From: Pseudomonas oligotrophica | GTDB lineage: Bacteria > Pseudomonadota > Gammaproteobacteria > Pseudomonadales > Pseudomonadaceae | Direction of reading: 5' to 3' | DNA length: 64,000 bases | Assembly: GCF_021726475.1 (NCBI RefSeq) | Contig: NZ_JAKJRU010000004.1 | Span: 248,001-312,000 of the forward strand | Notes under the pieces: generated by a model | Databases searched by the model: none | Told to the model about the DNA's origin: nothing | The model's input: the letters and a program-made list of their open reading frames with translations, nothing else | Translations under genes and position numbers: made by a program | Part shown: piece after piece, positions 1-7,433 of the stretch | Layout: each line of letters opens with the position of its first letter | Position numbering within the stretch: the first letter of the stretch is position 1

Positions 1-89
1 AGCCAGGGCAGCCGCGCACCGTGGGCGATGGCTCGTTCGTGCAGTGCTGCGTTGACATGTTCGGGTATCACGGTTGCGATCTGCCTCAT
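1..89 (-). CDS. Possible 5' end of an unidentified gene cut by the window edge
   Basis: On the minus strand an ATG at 89 opens a frame that stays open for 29 codons to the window edge. It begins MRQIATVIPEHVNAAL and has the composition of a real amphipathic protein start. No clear Shine-Dalgarno sequence precedes the ATG. I do not recognise the family, and the fragment is too short to identify. Whether it belongs to the island or to the flanking chromosome cannot be decided from this window. Confidence 0.3.
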   Translation of the reverse strand, partial: MRQIATVIPEHVNAALHERAIAHGARLPW

Positions 90-604
90 GGACGGCGAAG
101 TTCGCGTCCAGCGTAGAGCTGGAGGCGTTGCTGGCTGGCAACAGCCGGGCGCCTGGGCGTCAGGCGCCAGTGTAGGCCCGATGGTTGCCGATGGTCAGCC
201 TGGGTCGTGCAGAACCAGTTTGGCCAGCGGCTTGCGTGCGTGATCAGGCAAAGAAGCGATGCGTACTGCAGCACACCTGAACAGCACAGAGCCCGAAGAT
301 TGCCGATAACCTGCGGCCAGCCTGGAGGCGACTGACGCGGGCTGGCCTGGAGCTTGGCAAACTGGCGGCGCGGGCTTCGGGGGCCGCTAGCGACAACTCA
401 GCCAGGGCGGAACCTGTGGTGACTCGGCCGGATCGCCGTACGTCATACTTCGCATAATCTATATTATGTTAAACCAGATGCTATGTTAGAAATGTTCATG
501 AGCCTCGTAAGGCACTGATTCGACAAATTCGCTTCTGACGTCCACTCTCTCAACAGGCCATGTCCTTTGTGTTCATGGCGAGTCATTGCATGAGATGACT
601 GCCA
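90..604. other. Gene-free stretch before the recombinase operon
   Basis: No convincing coding frame was found in this 515-bp stretch; the two short overlapping frames at its left end have no family resemblance. It holds a GC-rich 8-bp hairpin at 148-168 (GGCGCCTG, 5-nt loop, CAGGCGCC) and an AT-rich palindrome at 453-468. Given its place next to the recombinase genes it probably contains the element end and the operon promoter; this is inference. Confidence 0.5.
453..468. repeat. AT-rich inverted repeat, candidate recombination core
   Basis: CATAAT and ATTATG form a perfect 6-bp inverted repeat around the 4-bp centre CTAT, inside a longer AT-rich patch (about 441-475) in otherwise GC-rich DNA. 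Short inverted arms around a small spacer are the usual form of a tyrosine-recombinase crossover site, and the recombinase operon starts 136 bp downstream. No matching copy was found by eye at the other end of the island, so the role is a guess. Confidence 0.3.
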
Positions 605-1858
605 ATGAAGCTGATTCAGTGTCGTTTCTCGTCCGGTCAGCGCGTGCCACTGCTTGTGCAGGATGGTCTAGCAACGCCATTGCCCAAGCTAGTCCCATTC
701 ATCTACGTCCAGCTCAAGCTCAGACATCGCGCATACAACACTGCCGCAGCGCACCTGCGTGCGATCCAAGCTTTCTACACCTATGCCAAAAGCCGGGAGC
801 TGGATATCGATGAGGCCATCTTGGCCTGCCACTTTGAAGCGATTCTGGCGCTACTGGACGGTTACGCCCTTTGGCTCCAAAGCGGCCGTCAGGCCGATAA
901 TCTGGTCGCCCGAATCGGCACAGCTGCAATGGCATCTTTTCCCCAGATCGATCCGCGCACCCGTGACCAGTACCTGCGGCTGTTGAAGCAGTACCTGTCC
1001 TGGTGTGTCACCCGATACATCCCGCGCGCTCGTCAGAACTCAACCACTCTGGCTAACATCGAGGTGGCATTTGCAGATGTCGCCGACGTCATTGAACGAC
1101 GCTTTGAGAGCTATATCATCAATGTCCGTCCCGACCACATTCGTTACCGAAGCCTGACAGATACCCAACTCCAGATCATCCGCACACTGATTCGCCCGGG
1201 CGCTGCGGAGAATCCGTTTCCGGAACGATTGCAGTTGCGCAATTGGCTAATGATTGAATTGTTGTTGGAAACCGGTATCCGCCGCGGAGAGCTTCTTAAG
1301 CTCTACACCACGGATATCAACCAGGGTTCTCAGCATGCCTATGTCAGCATCAATGATCGCGAACATGACCCCGGCGACCCGCGCGCTGAAGAGCCTGCGC
1401 TGAAAACACACGGACGAACCGTAGGTATCTCCGCGCAGTTGTATGAGGTCTACGAGCGCTATATTCAGGGCGAACGGCGCCCTCTGCGTGACGGCAAACC
1501 GATGAAACTGTTGTACCGTTATCTATTCATCTCTGACAGAGGCCGCCCGCTGTCGATTCGCGCATTGTCTAACGTACTCGATCGCCTGTTTCTGACCATT
1601 GAACTGGCTCATCCTGGGTTGTTGCTTACACTTTCCGCGCATGACTTTCGCCATACCTTCGCCGACCGTTTTCTGGCTTACCTAATCGAGCAGCGTGGGC
1701 ATGACCTCGAGCGCGCAACGGACGAGCTTCGACGTGTCTGCGGTTGGTCTGAGACTTCGGCGATGCCACGCCGTTATGCAAATCGCTATCTAGCGGAATC
1801 GGCCAACCGCCATAACGCGCAGCGCGCCTCGGCAGCCTGGAGCCGTCTTGACAGTTAA
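605..1858 (+). CDS. Tyrosine recombinase 1 of the mobile module
   Basis: A 417-aa site-specific integrase. The C-terminal half carries the catalytic set: Arg in ETGIRRGEL (about 226-227), a candidate beta-hairpin Lys (267), HDFRHTF with H346 and R349, W381 in place of the second His (a common variant) and the nucleophile Tyr at 391 or 395 in RRYANRY. The N-terminal 180 residues look like a SAM-like core-binding domain. It heads a four-gene operon, with 11 bp to the next gene. Tn554-type elements and gamma-mobile-trio islands carry comparable recombinases; which member this matches best was not resolved. The start at 605 has only a weak upstream GAG. Confidence 0.85.
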   Translation: MKLIQCRFSSGQRVPLLVQDGLATPLPKLVPFIYVQLKLRHRAYNTAAAHLRAIQAFYTYAKSRELDIDEAILACHFEAILALLDGYALWLQSGRQADNLVARIGTAAMASFPQIDPRTRDQYLRLLKQYLSWCVTRYIPRARQNSTTLANIEVAFADVADVIERRFESYIINVRPDHIRYRSLTDTQLQIIRTLIRPGAAENPFPERLQLRNWLMIELLLETGIRRGELLKLYTTDINQGSQHAYVSINDREHDPGDPRAEEPALKTHGRTVGISAQLYEVYERYIQGERRPLRDGKPMKLLYRYLFISDRGRPLSIRALSNVLDRLFLTIELAHPGLLLTLSAHDFRHTFADRFLAYLIEQRGHDLERATDELRRVCGWSETSAMPRRYANRYLAESANRHNAQRASAAWSRLDS

Positions 1859-1869
1859 GGGGGGTCGCC

Positions 1870-3390
1870 GTGACCGAATCAGCCGATCAAGAACACGCTT
1901 CACCCTCCTCCTCTTTTCCGGCCTACGTGTTCGAGGGCCCGGCTCAGGTTGCGATTCGAACTCGTACCAATGATCAGCCAAAGTACGTCGATACCCGTTT
2001 GCCGGTGTGGACGTGGTACGACGGTGGGCTCGCAATGACAATCGATTGGGCTGCGCTCCATCTGAATCCTGACATCATGCAAATTGCCAAAGCGTTCGTT
2101 GCATATGCACTCGAAAAGTACGCACCGGTGACGGCATTCAAAGCATCCGGAGTGTTTGGACGGCTAGCTGAAAGCGATATCTCATCCAAGTTTCCTTGGA
2201 CGAGGCAAGAAGTGGTCACGACAGTAAGTGCATGGACAAAATTTCGCGAGAGCATCATTTTTTTTAGAACTTTTTACCGGTGGGCCCTTGGTCGAGGAAT
2301 ATTGGGCTTCGACAAAGAAACATATCTCGCACTTAAAGAAATAAAGACAAGCCGCCTTGATCCGTACGAACGTATATTCCTATCCCAGTCCGGCTTAGCC
2401 CTTGATGAAGAGATTCGACTCCTTAAGCGCATTGAGCGAGAGCTTTCATCTGATTCTTGGGAGGAACTCCAGTTTAATATAGTTCTTCACTTAGGGTTCG
2501 AACTCGCGCCGAGGTCGATTCAATTTCATTCGCTAGACATTACGGATTTTGAGTTCGTTGAAAGCGCTGATCATGAGAAGTACTACACCCTGTGGCTACC
2601 CATGGCTAAAAAGGTCGGCCAGCGCAGACCTGAGCGACGCCCTCGTAAAATAACCACCCGCCTGGGTGAGAAAATCTCACGGCACATTGCAGAAGTTCAA
2701 CGACGCTTTGGTAGCGACTGCGAACCACTATTTGTCAGCCGTCGTGGAAAGCGCCTTTCGGTTCAAAAAATCGGTTTAGGCCTCAAGCATGAGCTTCTTG
2801 AAGCAGGGGTAGAAAAGCCGAACCAGGTGAGCATGTTGCTGCGTCATCATCTCGGACAAGGTTTGGCGGATCAGGGAACTCCGGCAGACATGATTGCTGA
2901 TCTACTCGGCCACAACAGCACCGTTGCAGCGCGTGCTTATGTGACAGCAACTCCCAATATTGCCCGGATCAAAGAGAAAGCGCTCGGTAAGAGCCCTTCC
3001 TATCAGCGCATAATGCGAAGTTTGCTAACCGGGGAAGTCGTGCAACGCAGAGATACGGCTCCCGAAAGAGCGATCCGCGGCGTCATCGATACGCAATACA
3101 TCGGGGATATAGGTGCTTGCGTCCTCCCTGTCCACACTCACTGCCCCTACAATCCCGTCTATGCCTGCTACACCTGCAAGAAGTTTCACCCCTTTGCTGA
3201 CGGTCGCCATGAGCAGGTGAGAGAGGCGCTTCAACGAGAGGCCCAGCGGTTCATTGATATCGCAGAGCAAGCCGGTGATCTCATTCACAACCGCCCCCTC
3301 GCCCAGCATCAGACAACCATCCTGGCGGTAAGCGCTACGATCGAGCGCTGCCGGCAGCACACAGAGGATGCCGCAGATGGAGCTGTCTAA
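1870..3390 (+). CDS. Tyrosine recombinase 2 of the mobile module, divergent active site
   Basis: 506 aa with a GTG start behind AAGGGGG. The C-terminal region has the recombinase fold signature: R215 (LAPRS), Lys about 247-248, R325 (SMLLRHH), H348 in LLGHNS and Tyr357 in ARAYVTAT. The position of the first His of the usual HxxR box is occupied by Met322, so the active site is atypical. After the catalytic domain there is a cysteine cluster (C417, C425, C433, C436; PVYACYTCKKFH) that looks metal-binding, as seen in Tn554-family transposases. It overlaps the next gene by 23 bp, so translation is probably coupled. The size and place fit GmtY or TnpA/TnpB-like roles, which is inference. Confidence 0.8.
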   Translation: MTESADQEHASPSSSFPAYVFEGPAQVAIRTRTNDQPKYVDTRLPVWTWYDGGLAMTIDWAALHLNPDIMQIAKAFVAYALEKYAPVTAFKASGVFGRLAESDISSKFPWTRQEVVTTVSAWTKFRESIIFFRTFYRWALGRGILGFDKETYLALKEIKTSRLDPYERIFLSQSGLALDEEIRLLKRIERELSSDSWEELQFNIVLHLGFELAPRSIQFHSLDITDFEFVESADHEKYYTLWLPMAKKVGQRRPERRPRKITTRLGEKISRHIAEVQRRFGSDCEPLFVSRRGKRLSVQKIGLGLKHELLEAGVEKPNQVSMLLRHHLGQGLADQGTPADMIADLLGHNSTVAARAYVTATPNIARIKEKALGKSPSYQRIMRSLLTGEVVQRRDTAPERAIRGVIDTQYIGDIGACVLPVHTHCPYNPVYACYTCKKFHPFADGRHEQVREALQREAQRFIDIAEQAGDLIHNRPLAQHQTTILAVSATIERCRQHTEDAADGAV

Positions 3391-5494
3391 TGCAAGGCAG
3401 AACCTCGAAAGATTTATTACGCAGGAACAGGCGATTTTTCGGTCATTACCGATTTCAACACAGTGGTCGGAACCACTGTGGGAAATCGGTAATTGGCTAC
3501 CGCAAAGAGATCCTGGCAAACATACACTTACCTTCGAGACCCACCGACAGTCCCTCGAGAAGACAGGTTATCCTGCCCCGAACAAGGGGCCACTCCCCTT
3601 CGCATTTCAAGACTTTAGCAAGGCCTTGATTGTATATCTGCAGCGCACGCGAAATCTGAAGTTTTCGATGGTGGTTGCATACAATATTGTCGTCCGCCGA
3701 CTCTATAATCCATTGTTTGAGCGCGGCGTATCTGACCCCGCACTATTGACGCAGGGCGATTTCGACCGTGTCGTAGGCTTTCTCCGTGAGAGTGGCTACA
3801 AAAATTTTTATGACGCAATTTCTTATCTACAAGTAATCGCGGATACGATTGATAACCACCAGTTAACCGAGATCGCTATACATTTTGAGCATGATGCGAG
3901 ACCAGAGAAACGCCGCCACGATTATATTTCATTGCATGATCCAGATCGTGCGGTAAAACAGCGAAAATCTAATGACCGGTTACCTTCTCTCGAGGCGATG
4001 GAAGCGTATGCCCTATGCTCGAATAACCCCGTCAGTGAGGGCGAGGAAATCTTGCTGCGTGTGATCGACTTATTGATCGCAACAGGGCAACGGGGTAATG
4101 AGGTTGCTGTCATACCCTTTGACTGCTGGGTAGAAAGAAATATCAAAGATAGTGAAGGAAATATTGTAGTTGATGCTCACGGCAAGCCTATTCTTGAGTG
4201 CGGAATAAGATATTTTGCAGAAAAACAATTTCAATCTCGAGTGCATTGGCTAGCGGAGAGCGATATTCCTCTAGCGAAGCGTGCAATTGAGCGATTAAAG
4301 GCACTGACATCAGAGCAGAGGGAAATTGCGATTTGGCAAGAAAACAATCCAGGGCGTATATGGAAATACCCGCCAGAAGAACTATTAACGGACGATCAGG
4401 TCATGGAATGGCTGGGTTTTAGTAACGAACAAGAATACGGCAGAAATCTTTATTTATATTTATCCCGCAATGGAATTTTTCCGCATGGCAGTGAGTCGCC
4501 CGTTCAACGAGGGAAAATAAAGCGGCGGAGATACTTGGCAGGTGAAATTGAACGTCTGATTGCTCCAAAGCTTAAAGCACACTCGGTGCTTACAGAATAT
4601 AGCGCGGGTAAAAATCGTATTGTGCTCAGGACCAGCGAAACACTTGCGATCTGTTTTGACGGTCAGTTCCGATTTGGCGGCCGTGATGAGAATGTATTTC
4701 GAGCTATCCCGCGGCGTGTAACTCTCGTTGACATTAATCGGGCCCTTGGAGCAGATCCCAGGTGCCCGTCTATCTTTGCTCGACGCTCATTGGTTGAGGC
4801 AGATGGTTCGCCAATTTGTTTGACCAGTCACCAACCACGGCACTGGCGCAATACCATCTATCACCTGACAGGCATGAGCGATGTCCAGCAGGCTCTGGCG
4901 CTGGGACGAAAACGCTTGGAGCAAAATAAGTATTACCAGCATTCAACTATCGAAGAGGACACCACTGCTCATCAGGGGTTTTTAACGTTTAACAGTTATC
5001 GTGACCGCATTGACTTTCTTCATACAGAAATCAGAAAGGGGACGATCCAAGGGGCTCTAACCGACAGCTATCATGCACTCTTGCAGAGCAAGGGTATGAC
5101 TACTGCTGAAACTTTTTTGACTGTTCACGCCACGGCGTTACATATCACTCCGTTTGGCGGTTGTGTCCATGATTTTTCACAGGCGCCCTGCCCTAAGCAT
5201 CTGCAATGCTGGAATGACTGTTCACATCTACACATGCTGGGAACACCATCAGAGAAGAAGAATCTCCAAGAGCAAGCGGATAGGCTGGCGGAATCCATCA
5301 TCATTATGCGCAACGCTGGTAGCGGTGAGGCTGGCAGTGACGTCTGGCTGGAGGATCAGGAGCACAAGCTTAAAAATTTGCAGAAAGCACTTGCAAGTGA
5401 TGTTGGGAAGGGAACACGCCAGGTATTTCCTTCAGGCCGCCCTATCACTGCTTCCAAGGAGACTCAGCGGCGAAGCTCAGTTTCAGAGGAATAG
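3368..5494 (+). CDS. Large tyrosine recombinase 3 (TnpB / GmtZ-like)
   Basis: A 708-aa protein. R242 (ATGQRGNEV), H488 and R491 (SHQPRHWRN), a conserved GR pair (513-514) and Tyr522/523 (NKYYQHS) provide a recombinase active-site set spread over a long catalytic region with an insertion of about 150 residues. A Cys cluster follows (C599, C608, C614, C618; PCPKHLQCWNDC) and then a charged, probably coiled-coil tail. The unusual length and the Cys-rich tail resemble TnpB of Tn554-type transposons and the large integrase GmtZ of gamma-mobile-trio islands. It starts inside the preceding gene and ends 6 bp before the next, so all four genes form one unit. The base composition is AT-rich compared with the core genome. 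Confidence 0.8.
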   Translation: MPQMELSNARQNLERFITQEQAIFRSLPISTQWSEPLWEIGNWLPQRDPGKHTLTFETHRQSLEKTGYPAPNKGPLPFAFQDFSKALIVYLQRTRNLKFSMVVAYNIVVRRLYNPLFERGVSDPALLTQGDFDRVVGFLRESGYKNFYDAISYLQVIADTIDNHQLTEIAIHFEHDARPEKRRHDYISLHDPDRAVKQRKSNDRLPSLEAMEAYALCSNNPVSEGEEILLRVIDLLIATGQRGNEVAVIPFDCWVERNIKDSEGNIVVDAHGKPILECGIRYFAEKQFQSRVHWLAESDIPLAKRAIERLKALTSEQREIAIWQENNPGRIWKYPPEELLTDDQVMEWLGFSNEQEYGRNLYLYLSRNGIFPHGSESPVQRGKIKRRRYLAGEIERLIAPKLKAHSVLTEYSAGKNRIVLRTSETLAICFDGQFRFGGRDENVFRAIPRRVTLVDINRALGADPRCPSIFARRSLVEADGSPICLTSHQPRHWRNTIYHLTGMSDVQQALALGRKRLEQNKYYQHSTIEEDTTAHQGFLTFNSYRDRIDFLHTEIRKGTIQGALTDSYHALLQSKGMTTAETFLTVHATALHITPFGGCVHDFSQAPCPKHLQCWNDCSHLHMLGTPSEKKNLQEQADRLAESIIIMRNAGSGEAGSDVWLEDQEHKLKNLQKALASDVGKGTRQVFPSGRPITASKETQRRSSVSEE

Positions 5495-5500
5495 AGACTT

Positions 5501-5911
5501 ATGGTTAAACAGAAATTATTGAGAGGGGCTGCTCTGGATGAGGCTATTGATGCCCTCCTCGCCGAGATGATCAGTTTGGGGCTTGAATCTGCACCTATAT
5601 CACGCTCCGAGGTACAAAAACGCTTGGGTTTAACGAGTCGTGCAACCTTGGTGGGTAAGCGGGGTGAGAGCATAGACCGAGCTAGAGTCGCACAACTAAA
5701 GGAAAGTGGCAAAGATCCTGACCGCGAACGCCGCCGCAGGACTTTTGAGGAGCGGATAAAGTACCTGCAGTCTGAGAATGCTGACTTGATCAAACAGCGT
5801 GATCAACTCTTTGAGGCTTTATGTTTGATTTCTCATCGTTGCTTGGTGAGGGGGTTAGATGTAGAGGAAGTCCTCGCGCCGCTGCGTAGGCACTCAACCG
5901 ATAGCACGTGA
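5501..5911 (+). CDS. Small coiled-coil accessory protein (TnpC / GmtX-like)
   Basis: 136 aa. Residues about 33-60 look like a small DNA-binding or helical domain (SRSEVQKRLGLTSRATLVG); residues 75-105 form a strongly charged heptad-like helix (RRTFEERIKYLQSENADLI). The size, coiled coil and position as last gene of a recombinase operon match TnpC of Tn554-type elements or GmtX of gamma-mobile trios, which assist or orient recombination. No enzymatic motif is seen. It is convergent with the next gene, 50 bp away. Confidence 0.6.
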   Translation: MVKQKLLRGAALDEAIDALLAEMISLGLESAPISRSEVQKRLGLTSRATLVGKRGESIDRARVAQLKESGKDPDRERRRRTFEERIKYLQSENADLIKQRDQLFEALCLISHRCLVRGLDVEEVLAPLRRHSTDST

Positions 5912-5961
5912 AAGTCGTACGTATAGAAGTTGCTGGAACACACATATGGACGCAGGCCGAG

Positions 5962-6528
5962 TTATTCGGAATAGCCTGTTTTCTTTCCTGTTGCTGCTGC
6001 AAAGTGCCGAGTCTGGTACTCAAGCAGGCTTTTCATCTGTATAGTTATATCGCCCTGAAGACCCCACTCGAATGCTTTTTTATCTAGCTTGTACTCTTTA
6101 AATAGTTGCTCGGCTGCTTTTGAGGGTGGAGTGCTTTTTAATCCTGCTCCTTGCAGCTTAACTATATCTCTCAGCAGCTTTGCTTTGTTGCGACTCAAGC
6201 ATGGAAAGCTAATCATCCTATCTACAAGATACATAGCTCTTCTCGCTTGCAAAGAAGTTAAGCGCCCGCTTGTCAGTTCTCCATTGATTAGCTTTTCAAT
6301 GTCAAGATCTCCATACCAAAACTCTAATGCGAGCTCCTTCAAAAGCTCAACGGAGGCGTTACTTGGATGGCTGCTATAGAACCTCCTAAAAAGAGATAAA
6401 AATTCCCCATCTGTTTTGCAACCGACATCCATAAATTCTCCAGTAATTCGGTTAGGGCTTTTTATATATCCCTCTATGCTTTGTTGATTTCTTCTTTTGA
6501 ATATGACCTTCGCAATATTCATTGCCAC
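5962..6528 (-). CDS. Unknown 188-aa protein, second gene of an accessory pair
   Basis: Not recognised. The protein is basic, predicted mostly helical, without signal peptide, membrane segment or known catalytic motif. It begins inside the upstream gene (77-bp overlap with 6452-6895), so the two are probably translated together. The AT-rich codon use fits the rest of the island. The pair faces an XRE regulator gene across a short divergent promoter region, an arrangement often seen for toxin-antitoxin or regulated defence cassettes; that is context only. Confidence 0.6.
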   Translation of the reverse strand: MAMNIAKVIFKRRNQQSIEGYIKSPNRITGEFMDVGCKTDGEFLSLFRRFYSSHPSNASVELLKELALEFWYGDLDIEKLINGELTSGRLTSLQARRAMYLVDRMISFPCLSRNKAKLLRDIVKLQGAGLKSTPPSKAAEQLFKEYKLDKKAFEWGLQGDITIQMKSLLEYQTRHFAAATGKKTGYSE

Positions 6529-6895
6529 CGACCACCCGATATATGTACGCTAGATGCTTACCGTGGTGGTCCTGCACCTCGCTCAGACTAACTAGCTCTT
6601 CCATTTTCCAATTCAAGCTTTGATTTAACCAGCCAGGGCTTACTAGCTGGACCCTATCAATCACAGTGCTGGTGCCGCCATCTTGACTCAGGAAATCCTC
6701 AAACAGATGGATGTCCGCAATCAGTAGCATTCTACGCGTTGACAGTTCAGTACCTGTTTCAAGGCAGGAGACATATAGCCATGGACAATGCAGAGCCTGC
6801 TCAATGTAGCGCCATACCTGGACTCCCTCACGAGAGAGCGTAGTGACGTCAAAACCGCTTATCTCGGCTTGCTTATGCGTTCTGAACATAACCAT
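6452..6895 (-). CDS. Unknown 147-aa protein, first gene of an accessory pair
   Basis: Not recognised. The open frame extends upstream to 7108, but that extension runs through the divergent regulator gene. The first sensible starts are Met codons at 6895 and 6889 (MVMFRTHKQAEIS), which leaves a 71-bp divergent promoter region. The product is a mixed alpha/beta protein ending in a very basic tail (HIQKKKSTKHRG). No transmembrane segment is seen. It overlaps the 188-aa gene and is likely co-regulated by the XRE protein next door. Confidence 0.55.
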   Translation of the reverse strand: MVMFRTHKQAEISGFDVTTLSREGVQVWRYIEQALHCPWLYVSCLETGTELSTRRMLLIADIHLFEDFLSQDGGTSTVIDRVQLVSPGWLNQSLNWKMEELVSLSEVQDHHGKHLAYIYRVVGGNEYCEGHIQKKKSTKHRGIYKKP

Positions 6896-6924
6896 CGCCC
6901 CCAAAATGAACACTATAGATTGTA

Positions 6925-6936
6925 GCCCTAAAGGGC
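6925..6936. promoter_or_regulatory. Candidate operator between divergent genes
   Basis: GCCCT-AA-AGGGC is a perfect 5-bp inverted repeat with a 2-bp centre, lying in the 71-bp gap between the unknown pair (leftward) and the XRE regulator (rightward). Position and symmetry suit binding by a dimeric XRE-type repressor controlling both directions. There is no second copy nearby, so this is only a candidate. Confidence 0.35.
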
Positions 6937-6966
6937 GCGAGAAGGCTTCATCGCTTATTTTGCGAG

Positions 6967-7254
6967 ATGAGCAAAATGGAGCTGAGAAAGGCCTTTGGCC
7001 AGGCTTTGAAACGAACCCGAACCAGCCACGGCCTGACGCAGGAAGATTTCTCCGAGGTAAGTAGCAGAACCTACCTGAGCACCTTGGAAAGGGGATTAAA
7101 AAGTCCAACGCTCGACAAGCTTGACGAAATTGCGGCAGTTATGGATGTGCATCCAGTATCCTTGCTGCTTTACACCTATGCCCTCCAACGCCCTGATCAG
7201 AGCATTGATGAGATTCTTCGTCGTGTTCGCAAAGATCTTTCAGAGCTTTCGTGA
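6967..7254 (+). CDS. XRE-family transcriptional regulator
   Basis: 95 aa. Residues about 8-65 form a lambda-repressor-type helix-turn-helix (HGLTQEDFSEVSSRTYLST, then LERGLKSPTLDKLDEIA). The C-terminal 30 residues are charged and probably support dimerisation. Such small Cro/C1-type proteins usually repress their own promoter and the divergent gene. The start at 6967 has a poor Shine-Dalgarno; Met at 6976 is an alternative. Its likely targets are the divergent pair 6895-5962 and perhaps the helicase gene downstream. Confidence 0.85.
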   Translation: MSKMELRKAFGQALKRTRTSHGLTQEDFSEVSSRTYLSTLERGLKSPTLDKLDEIAAVMDVHPVSLLLYTYALQRPDQSIDEILRRVRKDLSELS

Positions 7255-7433
7255 GCCTTATCGAAACATAATTCGACGCTGAAATATCGTACAATGTGTG
7301 GACGTGGCCGCATAAATGCCTCCAGCTAATGAGGTAGCTAAGCCATGCGATCTGATGAAATCAGATAAGGCTTATAGCAATATAATTCTTCCCCATTTAG
7401 CCTGAATTGCGGGCGAGTTTTTGGTGTTGCAAA

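Noticed and set aside
86..274. 62-aa minus-strand frame near the left edge
   Set aside because: No Shine-Dalgarno, no family resemblance, and a more protein-like frame starts at 89.
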